From Pseudomonas delhiensis (lineage in GTDB: Bacteria; Pseudomonadota; Gammaproteobacteria; Pseudomonadales; Pseudomonadaceae): a DNA stretch of 64,000 bases. Shown here in pieces: positions 1 through 7,988 of this stretch. A program made the translations under genes and the position numbers. Below the pieces are notes generated by a model, which worked only from the letters and a program-made list of their open reading frames with translations, was not told the origin of the DNA and searched no databases. The stretch spans positions 1 through 64,000 of the forward strand of contig NZ_FZPC01000009.1 in the NCBI RefSeq assembly GCF_900187975.1, written 5' to 3'. Positions within the stretch are counted from its first letter, which is position 1; every line of letters begins with the position of its first letter.

Positions 1-227
1 GTGTTACTTGTGATGCTGATAATCTTGCGATCACCAGTCTTAGCTCACAAGCACCCACACGAATTGCTTGATTCAACTTGTTAAAGAGCAGTTGGCTGAT
101 TCTTTCGTCTCAACCGAGGCCGCGCATTCTACAGCAACCTCTCTTTCCGTCAATACCTAATTTAAAAAATATTTTCTTTAAATTCAGCGTCTTAAGCAAA
201 ACCCCATGGGCTTTGCCAGTTGACGGG
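1..227 (-). other. rRNA operon leader (upstream of 16S rRNA)
   Basis: Read on the minus strand, this is the transcribed leader of an rrn operon. A boxA antitermination element (TGCTCTTTAACA) lies at 79-90, followed by the AT-poor spacer that runs towards 16S rRNA. The mature 16S 5' end is not inside the window, so the rRNA gene itself lies beyond the left edge. The boxA match and the strong promoter just upstream make this call good. The exact transcript start is inferred. Confidence 0.8.
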
Positions 228-233
228 CGGCGA

Positions 234-261
234 ATTATATAGACACCGGAACAGCTGTCAA
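234..261 (-). promoter_or_regulatory. rrn P1-type sigma70 promoter
   Basis: On the minus strand a perfect -35 TTGACA (256-261) and a perfect -10 TATAAT (234-239) are separated by 16 bp, pointing leftwards into the boxA leader. A consensus promoter directly upstream of a boxA leader is typical of rRNA operons. Confidence 0.85.
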
Positions 262-464
262 TACCCTCTTTCAAAACGATGTTTCTCGACAGAGACCGAA
301 CCGGTTCAGACGCCCACTCCATATAGAGCACTGGCGTTGCAGCACAGATGGTCGCCTGCCCCTTGCCTGATCGCCGGCGCCCCGGCAGCATGCCCGGCGG
401 CACCGCCAAGAGGGACTCCGGGCGGCTGCCACATCTCTATCGGCTTTTCCAAGGAACATTGGAT

Positions 465-584
465 ATGGATATCAAGATCATCGCGTTCATCTGCCTGGCA
501 GCCCTGGCACTGGAACTGCTGCGCGTCTACCGCAGCTCCACCGACAGGCGCCGGGGCCAGCGGGAAACAGGGCCGCAGGGCTGA
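465..584 (+). CDS. Small hydrophobic peptide, 39 aa, unknown
   Basis: An ATG preceded by AAGGA about 10 bases upstream opens a 39-codon frame. Residues 4-20 (IIAFICLAALALELL) form one hydrophobic segment, followed by a basic, polar tail rich in Arg and Gln. This looks like a single-pass small membrane protein. No family is recognised. It sits alone between the rRNA promoter and a convergent hydrolase gene, so there is no operon context. Its short length makes a chance frame possible. Confidence 0.4.
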   Translation: MDIKIIAFICLAALALELLRVYRSSTDRRRGQRETGPQG

Positions 585-772
585 TTCCCCCACCCCACCG
601 CTGAAGCATCGCCCGATGCCGGCGAGGCGGGGGAACCGCTTCTGTAGACAGCGCGACGGCAACAAGTTCCCCCTCCTCATATCCGCATATCCATGCGAAG
701 GCGCATTGGCTCCGGCCCGTCTCGGGGCATATGGGTGTCACCGCCCCGGTGAACGGCGGCCGACTGCCGACC

Positions 773-1426
773 TCAGCCCAGCGGCCGCTCCACCCCGCGC
801 AGGTGGGCCAGCACCTGGTCCGCCGCACGGTCCAGGCAGCCCTTGAAGAAGTGGTTGGCGCCGGCGAACAGGCTCACCGCGCGCTGTTCCGGGCGCGCCC
901 AGTCCAGCAGGTTGGCCAGCGGCGCCATCTCGTCGGCCTCGCCATGCAGCAGCAGGCAGTCCGCCGGCAGCGCCATGGGCTCGTAGTGGCGGCCGCCAGG
1001 CACCGTGCCCACCGGCAACCCCATCAGTACCGTGGCCGCGGGTGGCTGCGCCAGGTCGCGGGCGGCGCGGGCGAACACGTAGGCGCCGAAGGAAAAGCCC
1101 ACCAGCGCCAGCGGCAGGTCCGGGTAGCGTTCGCGCAGGTAAGCGGCCACCGCCTGGCTGTCCTGCGCCTCGCCGATGCCCTTGGCGTATTCGCCCTCGG
1201 TGCCGTCCACCCCGCGGAAGCTCGGCCGCACCGCCAGCCAGCCGGCCCTGCTCAGGCGCCGCGCCAGGGTCAGCGGCACCAGATGCCGCGGGCTGCCGCC
1301 GAGCAGCGGTTGCGGGTGACTGATCATCGCCACGCCGCGGACCGGGCCTGTGGGGGCGTCGATCAGCAGTTGGATCTTCCCGGCCGGGCCATCGATCAGC
1401 AACGGGTTGCGGTCGTCTTCGGGCAT
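773..1426 (-). CDS. Alpha/beta hydrolase, COG2945 type
   Basis: A 217-residue alpha/beta hydrolase of the compact COG2945 kind. The nucleophile elbow GFSFGAY places Ser at about 112, the acid is Asp about 165 in HGEADEMAP, and the base is His about 192 in ANHFF. The N-terminal HPQPLLGGSPRH segment is typical of this group. The start at 1426 is preferred over longer in-frame extensions because the protein begins there in register with the family. Likely a cytoplasmic esterase or thioesterase of unknown substrate. It is divergent from the amidase gene, with about 235 bp between them that would hold both promoters. Confidence 0.8.
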   Translation of the reverse strand: MPEDDRNPLLIDGPAGKIQLLIDAPTGPVRGVAMISHPQPLLGGSPRHLVPLTLARRLSRAGWLAVRPSFRGVDGTEGEYAKGIGEAQDSQAVAAYLRERYPDLPLALVGFSFGAYVFARAARDLAQPPAATVLMGLPVGTVPGGRHYEPMALPADCLLLHGEADEMAPLANLLDWARPEQRAVSLFAGANHFFKGCLDRAADQVLAHLRGVERPLG

Positions 1427-1662
1427 CGCGGTGTTCTCGTTCACAAAGCGGGCGGCCAGGGTACTGCAGGTGGGCGCGGGAACACGAGCGGACAACCGCC
1501 GCCGGCCCCAGCCGCCTCCCGGGCGAACTGATACACTGATCAACTGCCTCCGGCCCCGTGCCCGGCGGCCCGCCCCGGACGCCGGGGCAGCGAACAAGAA
1601 GTGAACGAGGACAGTATGAAAGCCGATTTCGCGACCACCCACCTGCAAGCGGCGGTGACAGC

Positions 1663-3372
1663 ATGATCGAGGTAACCGAGGTTTCCATTGCCGAGCTGCG
1701 CGACGCGCTCGAATCCGGCCGCACCACCGCGGTCGAGCTGGTCAAGGCCTATCTCGCGCGGATCGACGCCTACGACGGCGCCGACACCCCCACCGCCCTG
1801 AACGCGGTCGTGGTACGCAACCCCGATGCGCTTGCGGAGGCCGAAGCATCCGACACCCGCCGCGCCCGCGGCGAGACACTGGGCCCGCTGGATGGCATCC
1901 CCTACACCGCCAAGGACAGCTACCTGGTGAAAGGCCTGACCGCGGCCTCCGGCAGCCCCGCCTTCAAGGACCTGGTTGCCTATCGCGACGCCTTCACCAT
2001 CGAGCGCCTGCGCGCCGCCGGCGCCATCTGCCTGGGCAAGACCAACATGCCGCCCATGGCCAACGGTGGCATGCAGCGCGGCGTATACGGCCGCGCCGAA
2101 AGCCCCTACAACGCCGCCTACCTCACTGCGCCCTTCGCCTCCGGCTCGTCCAACGGCGCCGGCACGGCCACCGCGGCCAGCTTCGCCGCCTTCGGCCTGG
2201 CCGAGGAAACCTGGTCCAGCGGCCGCGGCCCGGCCTCGAACAACGGCCTGTGCGCCTACACCCCATCACGCGGGGTGATCTCGGTGCGCGGCAACTGGCC
2301 GCTGACGCCGACCATGGACGTGGTGGTGCCCTACGCCCGGACCATGGCCGACCTGCTGGAAGTGCTGGACGTGGTGGTAGCCGAGGATGCCGACAAGCGC
2401 GGCGACCTGTGGCGCCTGCAGCCCTGGGTGCCGATCCCCGACGTCGCCTCGGTACGCCCGGCCTCCTACCTGGAGCTGGCCGCCAAGGCCGATGCCCTGG
2501 CCGGCAAGCGCTTCGGCGTACCGCGCATGTTCATCAACAAGGACCCGGACATGGGCACCAGCGAGCACCCCGGCATCGGCGGCCCCACCGGGCAGAGAAT
2601 CAACACCCGGCCCTCGGTGATCGCCCTCTGGGAACAAGCCCGCAAGGCCCTGGAGGCGGCCGGCGCCGAAGTGGTCGAGGTGGACTTCCCGCTGGTCTCC
2701 AACTGTGAGGGCGACCGCCCCGGCGCGCCTACCGTGTTCAACCGCGGCCTGGTGTCCGAGCAGTTCCTCCACGACGAACTCTGGGAACTCAGCGGCTGGG
2801 CCTTCGACGATTTCCTGCGGGCCAACGGCGATCCCAGGCTGAACCGCCTGGCCGACGTGCAGGGCGAGCTGATCTTCCCCCACGACCCCGGCACCCTGCC
2901 CAACCGCGAGGGCGACCTCGCCGCCGGCATGGACGAATACGTGCGCATGGCCCAGCGCGGCATCAGGCCCTGGGACCAGATCGCCAGCCTGCCCGACGGC
3001 CTGCGCGGCCTGGAGAAGACGCGCAAGCTCGACCTGGAGGACTGGATGGATGAACTCGGCCTCGACGCCGTGCTCTTCCCCACCGTGGCCGACGTGGGCC
3101 CGGCGGACGCCGACGTCAACCCGGCATCCGCCGACATTGCCTGGAGCAACGGCGTGTGGGTGGCCAACGGCAACCTCGCCATCCGCCACCTGGGCGTGCC
3201 CACGGTGACGGTGCCCATGGGCGTGATGGCGGACATCGGCATGCCGGTGGGCCTGACCTTCGCCGGCCACGCCTACGACGACTCGGCCCTGCTGCGCTAC
3301 GCCGCGGCCTTCGAGTCGACCGGCAAGCGCCGCATGATCCCGCCGCGCACCCCGCCGCTGGCGCAAGGCTGA
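1663..3372 (+). CDS. Amidase-signature family hydrolase
   Basis: A 569-residue amidase-signature enzyme (PF01425). The catalytic Lys is at about 84 in YTAKDSY, the cis-Ser lies in GSSNGAG (about 162-163), and the nucleophile Ser falls in EETWSSGRGPAS (about 186). The usual GGSSGGS and DTGGS signatures are noticeably altered here, so the enzyme belongs to a divergent branch and its substrate cannot be read from the sequence. An upstream in-frame ATG at 1558 was rejected because its 35 extra residues look like translated intergenic sequence. A cytoplasmic amide hydrolase is most likely. The gene is followed closely by the broken lipoprotein gene. Confidence 0.8.
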   Translation: MIEVTEVSIAELRDALESGRTTAVELVKAYLARIDAYDGADTPTALNAVVVRNPDALAEAEASDTRRARGETLGPLDGIPYTAKDSYLVKGLTAASGSPAFKDLVAYRDAFTIERLRAAGAICLGKTNMPPMANGGMQRGVYGRAESPYNAAYLTAPFASGSSNGAGTATAASFAAFGLAEETWSSGRGPASNNGLCAYTPSRGVISVRGNWPLTPTMDVVVPYARTMADLLEVLDVVVAEDADKRGDLWRLQPWVPIPDVASVRPASYLELAAKADALAGKRFGVPRMFINKDPDMGTSEHPGIGGPTGQRINTRPSVIALWEQARKALEAAGAEVVEVDFPLVSNCEGDRPGAPTVFNRGLVSEQFLHDELWELSGWAFDDFLRANGDPRLNRLADVQGELIFPHDPGTLPNREGDLAAGMDEYVRMAQRGIRPWDQIASLPDGLRGLEKTRKLDLEDWMDELGLDAVLFPTVADVGPADADVNPASADIAWSNGVWVANGNLAIRHLGVPTVTVPMGVMADIGMPVGLTFAGHAYDDSALLRYAAAFESTGKRRMIPPRTPPLAQG

Positions 3373-3453
3373 CGGGGCACGGGCAGGGCCGGCGCGCAGA
3401 CGTCGGCTCTGCCTGATACGGGACGGCGCCGAAACAAGGATGACGAACGGACG

Positions 3454-3867
3454 ATGAACGGCAAAAAGACGCTCGCCCTGGCCACGCTTTGCGCACTTCT
3501 CGCCGCTGGCTGCTCGAACGCCCCGGCGGTCCATCACGGCGATGCCCCCTACCGCGTCACCCGCTACGTACTGCCCGACGGCCAGGCGCTGGATCTCTAT
3601 CTCGAATACCCCATCTATCCCAGGGCGGCACTGGCGCAGCGCGTCGAAGGCGTCGTGGTCTTCGACATCGCTTTCTCCGGCGCTACCGGGGGCCCCACCG
3701 CCGTCGAGATCGTGTAGAGCCCCGACGATCAACTCGCCGAGGCAGTCAGGCGCGCCGCGCTGAGAGCCCATGTGTCCGGCGTATCGGCCCCGCTGAAAGA
3801 CGCGCCCGTCAAGTTCCGCACCGAGTATCGCTTCGAGCTCGCCAGGCCACGCACGACCTTGCTCTGA
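3454..3867 (+). pseudogene. TonB-like C-terminal domain lipoprotein, amber-interrupted
   Basis: The frame opens with a lipoprotein signal (MNGKKTLALATLCALLAAGC, lipobox Cys at 20) and continues into a TonB-C-like fold with YPRAALAQRVEGVVVFDI. An in-frame TAG at 3715-3717 stops it after 87 residues. The same frame continues without any shift for 49 more codons (SPDDQLAEAVRRAALRAHV...) to TGA at 3865. That tail is what a TonB C-terminal domain should contain next. A single G-to-T or C-to-T change (GAG or CAG to TAG) explains the break. It could be a true pseudogene, a suppressed amber codon or a sequencing error. The intact product would be an outer-membrane-anchored periplasmic lipoprotein. 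Confidence 0.7.
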
Positions 3868-4236
3868 GCAGCCGCCATGCCCCACGCCAAGCGCCTACGA
3901 CGTTCCCCTTCAGCAGGAAATGAAAGCCCGGTCGCAGGGAACATCACGCCTCTGACACGCCGACCAGGCTCGCGCGTAGGGTGACCGCCGTCATCCGGAA
4001 CGCCGATGCCCGACGATTCGCGCGCAGGGGCCAATCGCGGACGGAGTCCGCGCCTACGGATGCGGGAGATACCGTGCCTCGCAGTGATCTGTAGGAGCTG
4101 GCCCTGCCCGCGATTCGCGCGCAGGGCGCGCTCCTACATGGGGATGGCGGCGTAGGCGGATCCTATCCACGAATCACGCCGATACCTCCGGCTATCGCAA
4201 ACAAACTCCGCTCCCCGGCAACACCGCCGCTCCCGT
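3868..4236. repeat. Gene-free gap with REP-type inverted repeat
   Basis: No credible gene. An imperfect inverted repeat at about 4091-4138 begins GTAGGAGC and ends GCTCCTAC around a CGCGATTCGCGCGC core. The same pattern recurs at about 61773-61822. This is the usual Pseudomonas intergenic REP style. The rest of the gap shows nothing recognisable. Confidence 0.6.
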
Positions 4237-4887
4237 TCACGGCCGCCGCCCTGCCCCGCTGCGGGCGATCGGCTCGCCGCCCAGGCGCGGCTTGTAGAAC
4301 AGGAAGTGCTCGGTGCGCGCCGTCCTCAGGTAGGTTCTCGCCCAGGACGGCCTGACATGGCGGTCGTGGAAGTACAGCGCGCCATGGGTACGGTCGCGCA
4401 GTTGGCGGTTGAGCGCCTGGCGGGCGATGTCGCGGGCCAGGTCGTAGCGTTTTTCCTCCACCACCTGGTCGGGACGCCCGTCGCACCACCAGGAGAACTG
4501 GCAGCTCTTGCTCTCCGAGCCCTGCTTGACCACGGCGCAGACGGTGTCCGGGAAGTCCTTGCTGGCCACCCGGTTCATCACCACGTTGGCCACCGCTTCC
4601 ATGTCCCCGCGCGAGGCGCCCTTGGCCTCCCAGTAGATGGAGCGGGCCAGGCAGGTGATGGCGTCGTCCAGCGGCGCTTCCCCGGCCGGGTCCACGGCGC
4701 GGGCCTCGCTGCGGGTGATGGGCCTGACCTGGGCGGCCGTCCCGGTCGCCCCCTGCTCGGCCGCCTGCTCCTCGAGCACCTCGGCCTTGTTCTCCGCCAC
4801 CGCGGCCTTCTGAGCGGCCTGCCCGGCGAATGCCGGGGCGCCGAACAGCAAGGCGACGATGCACGCTACCCTGACTGTCCAGCGCAT
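4237..4887 (-). CDS. SleB-type cell wall hydrolase
   Basis: A 216-residue exported protein with a signal peptide (about 1-22, ending GAPAFAG), a variable linker and a hydrolase_2/SleB domain (PF07486) from about 75. Family hallmarks visible are SIYWEAKG (catalytic Glu about 87), VMNRV and the CQFSWWCDG segment. This family cleaves peptidoglycan as a lytic transglycosylase or amidase-like enzyme in the periplasm or envelope. The start at 4887 has GAGG seven bases upstream. An alternative start 7 codons earlier is less well placed. A monocistronic gene with no obvious functional partner. Confidence 0.8.
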   Translation of the reverse strand: MRWTVRVACIVALLFGAPAFAGQAAQKAAVAENKAEVLEEQAAEQGATGTAAQVRPITRSEARAVDPAGEAPLDDAITCLARSIYWEAKGASRGDMEAVANVVMNRVASKDFPDTVCAVVKQGSESKSCQFSWWCDGRPDQVVEEKRYDLARDIARQALNRQLRDRTHGALYFHDRHVRPSWARTYLRTARTEHFLFYKPRLGGEPIARSGAGRRP

Positions 4888-5074
4888 ATCGACCTCGCTC
4901 GCCGGCACCTGGCGCGCCGCGACGATTCGCGGCAGCCGGCCGGCTACACAGTGTCTGTAGACCGCCCCATGCCCCGATCATTCCCATTGATTTCGCTGCA
5001 GCCCACGGCTGGCGCGGCCTGTAACGCAACGGCGGGGGCTCGCGAAGGCTCTGGCGCGGCGGTAGGCAGGTTAC

Positions 5075-5857
5075 TCAAGCCAGGAAGGCGCACACCTGCG
5101 CCAACACCTCGTCGGCCTTCTGCCGGTGCGGAACGTGGCCGCAGTCCGCCAGCAGCTTCATGCTGGCGGGCCCGGCGGCCTGGGCGACGAAGCGCTCGGG
5201 GTGGCGGGCCGAGCCGAACTCGTCCTGCTCGCCGTGCAGGCACAGCAGCGGGCATTGCAGGTGCGCCAGCCGGGCATCCAGGTTCCAGTCGGCGAAGGCC
5301 GGCGACAGCCAGGTATCCACCCAGGCCCGCAACACCCACCGGGCCTTGTCGCCGTGGTATTTCTCCAGGCGCGCCATCTGGCCCGGCCGGGCGAAGTCGC
5401 GCTCGGCGGCTCGAATGCCTTCCAGGGTGCGGTCCTCGACGAAGGCCTGGGCCGACTCCAGCACCAGCGCCTCGCAGGCCGGGCCGAAGGCCGCCGCGCA
5501 GCCCACCGCCATGCCGCCACCGACGCTGTGGCCGAAGGCGACGAAACGCTCCAGGCCCAGTCGCTCGCGCAGCGCGGCGAAGCCCTGCTGCGCCTCGTCC
5601 TCGACGAACCCCCGCGACAGCAGCGCCGGGTGGGCATCGGACTGGCCGAAGCCCAGGCGGTCATAGGCGATCACCTCGCGCCCGCTGGCCCGGGCCAGTT
5701 GCCCGGGGAACTCCCGCCACAGAGCCACGCAACCCAGGGAATCGTGGAACAGCACGACGGGCGCCGCCACGGCGGCCCCGGCCGGCGTCCAGCGCCGGGC
5801 GAAGAGCCGGCCGTGCGGGGTATCGATCCAGTGTTCGCGGGTGCTGACCGCTGTCAT
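5075..5857 (-). CDS. Alpha/beta hydrolase (esterase-like)
   Basis: A 260-residue alpha/beta hydrolase. The oxyanion region is HDSLG, the nucleophile Ser is at about 111 in GHSVGGG, the acid is Asp about 212 in GEQDEF and the base is His about 241 in CGHVPH, giving a complete triad. Length and layout fit the small-molecule esterase and haloperoxidase-like group. The substrate is unknown. The chosen start gives MTAVSTREHW; a longer frame to 5956 lacks family-like sequence. Its neighbour on the same strand is the MFS transporter, but a gap of about 140 bp separates them. Confidence 0.75.
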   Translation of the reverse strand: MTAVSTREHWIDTPHGRLFARRWTPAGAAVAAPVVLFHDSLGCVALWREFPGQLARASGREVIAYDRLGFGQSDAHPALLSRGFVEDEAQQGFAALRERLGLERFVAFGHSVGGGMAVGCAAAFGPACEALVLESAQAFVEDRTLEGIRAAERDFARPGQMARLEKYHGDKARWVLRAWVDTWLSPAFADWNLDARLAHLQCPLLCLHGEQDEFGSARHPERFVAQAAGPASMKLLADCGHVPHRQKADEVLAQVCAFLA

Positions 5858-5995
5858 GGGTGTATTCCTCTGCTGCTCCGGTGGCCGACCACCGCCCGAC
5901 GAGGCGACGGCACGCTGAAGGGATTCGCTTTTAGGCCGGCGGCGGGCGGAATGCAACCCCGCTGGAGATGCAGGACATCGGCTGCATCGGCGCAG

Positions 5996-7513
5996 CTAGC
6001 GAAGGTCCCTGGCCCTCCCTGGAGTGTCGGCCTCGGCCAGCGACAAGGGCGGCGCCACGGCCTCCAGGGCACGGCGCTCGGCCGCCACGCCCCACAGCGC
6101 CTGCACCAGCCCGGCGAACGCCATCAGGCCGGCGCCTATGCCATAGCCGATGAACAGGCTCTGCCGGCTGGCCGTCTCGATCAGTTGGCCGAACAGCAGC
6201 GGCCCGACAATGCCGCCCAGGCCGGTGCCCAGGGCATAGAACACGGCGATGGCCAGGGCGCGGATCTCCAGCGGGAAGGTCTCGGCCACCGTCAGGTAGG
6301 CCGAACTGGCCGCGGCCGAGGCGAAGAAGAAGATCAGCGTCCAGGCGATGGTCTGCTGCGTCGCGTCCAGCCAGCCGCGCAGGAACAGGTAGCCGCTGGC
6401 CAGCAACAGCACGCCGGACACCAGGTAGGTGGCGCTGATCATCACCCGCCGCCCCACCACGTCGAACAGCCGGCCCAGCAGCAGCGGCCCGCAGAAATTG
6501 CCCAGGGCGAACGGCAGAATGTACCAGCCGACCCGCTCCCCCGGCACGCCGTAGAACTCGCCCAGCACCAGCGCGTAGGTGAAGAAGATGGCGTTGTAGA
6601 AAAACGCCTGGGCGGTCAATAGCGTGAGCCCCACCAGCGAGCGGCGCAGGTGCAGGCGCAACAGTGTGTCGGCCACCTCCCGCAACGGCGTGTGGTGGCG
6701 CCCGCGCAGGCACAGCACCTGGCCGGGCGCCACCGGCGCCAGCACATGCCCCTGCGCGCGCAGGCGCGCCTCTATGCCTTCGACGATGCGCCGGGCCGCC
6801 CCGGGGTGGTTGTGGATCAGCAGCCAGCGCGGGCTTTCCGGCAGCCACAGGCGCATCGCCAGGATCACCAGGCCCAGCGCCGCGCCGATGCCGAAGCACA
6901 GCCGCCAGCCCAGGTCGCCGCCGAGCCATCGCGGGTCCAGCAGCACCACGGAGCCCAGCGCCCCCAGCGCCGTGCCCACCCAGAAGGTGCCGTTGATGGC
7001 CAGGTCCACCCAACCGCGGAAGCGCGCTGGCGTGAATTCCTGGATGGTCGAGTTGATGGCCGCATACTCGCCGCCGATGCCCGCCCCGGTGAGGAAGCGG
7101 AACAGCATGAAGCTCCACGGGTTCCAGGCGAAGGCCGTGGCCGCCGTGGCGCCGACATAGACGAACAGCGTGGCGAAGAACAACCGGCGGCGACCGAAGC
7201 GGTCCGCCAGCCAACCGAACAGCAATGCCCCCAGTACCGCGCCGGCGATGTAGATGCCGCCGGCCAGGCCGACCCCGGCATTGTCCAGGCGCAAGGCCGG
7301 GCTGGCCTTCAGCGCGCCGGCCACCGCGCCGGCCAGGGTCACCTCCAGCCCGTCCAGCAGCCAGGTGATGCCCAGCGCCACCACCAGCCGACTGTGGAAG
7401 CGCCCCCAGGGCAGGCGGTCCAGCCGCGCCGGCAGGTCGGTCCGGTACAGGGCTGCGGCGTCCGCGCCGATGGTCGCCGGCGGGCGAATGTGCTGCGGGG
7501 CGGGCGTGCTCAT
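5996..7513 (-). CDS. MFS transporter, sugar-porter-like
   Basis: A 505-residue major facilitator with about 12 membrane segments. It shows the loop 2-3 motif DRFGRRRL, a GIGGEYAAINSTIQEF segment in TM4-5 and PESPRWLL before the central loop, all typical of the sugar-porter and organic-acid:proton symporter branch. It is an inner-membrane importer of an unknown organic solute. The start at 7513 follows a strong AGGAGGAAAGAGGA ribosome site; upstream in-frame Met codons lack one. It is divergent from the LexA-box gene. Confidence 0.8.
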   Translation of the reverse strand: MSTPAPQHIRPPATIGADAAALYRTDLPARLDRLPWGRFHSRLVVALGITWLLDGLEVTLAGAVAGALKASPALRLDNAGVGLAGGIYIAGAVLGALLFGWLADRFGRRRLFFATLFVYVGATAATAFAWNPWSFMLFRFLTGAGIGGEYAAINSTIQEFTPARFRGWVDLAINGTFWVGTALGALGSVVLLDPRWLGGDLGWRLCFGIGAALGLVILAMRLWLPESPRWLLIHNHPGAARRIVEGIEARLRAQGHVLAPVAPGQVLCLRGRHHTPLREVADTLLRLHLRRSLVGLTLLTAQAFFYNAIFFTYALVLGEFYGVPGERVGWYILPFALGNFCGPLLLGRLFDVVGRRVMISATYLVSGVLLLASGYLFLRGWLDATQQTIAWTLIFFFASAAASSAYLTVAETFPLEIRALAIAVFYALGTGLGGIVGPLLFGQLIETASRQSLFIGYGIGAGLMAFAGLVQALWGVAAERRALEAVAPPLSLAEADTPGRARDLR

Positions 7514-7688
7514 GCGGCCGTCCTCTTTCCTCCTGGTGGCGGGCAGCGCGGCGGCCCACGGCTGGCAGCCACGCCCTGTGCTGGGTAGAACCGCTGCGGC
7601 GCGACGGAGTTCAGTGCAAACACAGGCTGGGGGCGCTGCGCCCATCCCCAGGCCGGCCATCCCCTCGCCGCAGGAGAGGCTTTACAGG

Positions 7689-7712
7689 AATACTGTATGT
7701 ACATACAGTATT
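7689..7712. promoter_or_regulatory. LexA-type operator (24-bp perfect palindrome)
   Basis: The core CTGTATGTACATACAG at 7693-7708 matches the gamma-proteobacterial SOS box pattern CTG-N10-CAG, and the symmetry extends perfectly to 24 bp. It lies about 45 bp before the small plus-strand gene at 7758 and about 175 bp from the divergent MFS start. Confidence 0.8.
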
Positions 7713-7757
7713 TTCCACAGTACCCGTCAGCCACTTCCCAGACACCAGGGGGACACC

Positions 7758-7979
7758 ATGCACGCCGACACCTACCAGCAACTCGCTGCCCGCGTTAACG
7801 CCCAGATCGCCGCCCATGACGCCCGCCAGCGCCCCGGCCTGACCCTGCAGCGCGTCCCCGGCGACGACGCCAAGGCCTGGGAACGGGTGCTGACGGAACT
7901 GCGCGGCACGGACAACCTCACCGTGCTGCCGCTGCGCGACGGCGCGGTGCGCCTGGCCTGGCACAGCTGGCTGGACTGA
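7758..7979 (+). CDS. DUF1654-like small protein, probably SOS-regulated
   Basis: A 73-residue soluble protein. The pattern AWERVLTEL followed by DNLTVLPLRDGAVRLAWHSWL resembles the DUF1654 family, which is common in Pseudomonas and includes LexA-regulated members. The function is unknown. The 24-bp LexA palindrome 45 bp upstream makes damage induction likely. Strand switching on both sides means it is probably transcribed alone. The family assignment is from memory of the motif order and is moderately sure; the reading frame itself is well supported. Confidence 0.7.
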   Translation: MHADTYQQLAARVNAQIAAHDARQRPGLTLQRVPGDDAKAWERVLTELRGTDNLTVLPLRDGAVRLAWHSWLD

Positions 7980-7988
7980 GCCGGGCCC

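Noticed and set aside
220-846. 208-codon plus-strand frame beginning in the rRNA promoter
   Set aside because: It starts inside the consensus rrn promoter and has no domain; only the 39-codon frame at 465 has a ribosome site and a hydrophobic segment.
1558-1662. Upstream start for the amidase giving 35 more residues
   Set aside because: The extra residues are Pro/Arg-rich and unlike the family N-terminus; the Met at 1663 begins directly at the conserved helix.
2266-3885. 539-codon minus-strand frame over the amidase gene
   Set aside because: The amidase on the plus strand has clear catalytic motifs; the opposite frame is compositional shadow with His/Gly-rich sequence.
4306-5847. 513-codon plus-strand frame across the SleB and hydrolase genes
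   Set aside because: It spans two genes with clear motifs on the other strand and reads as Pro/Arg/Ala-rich antisense.
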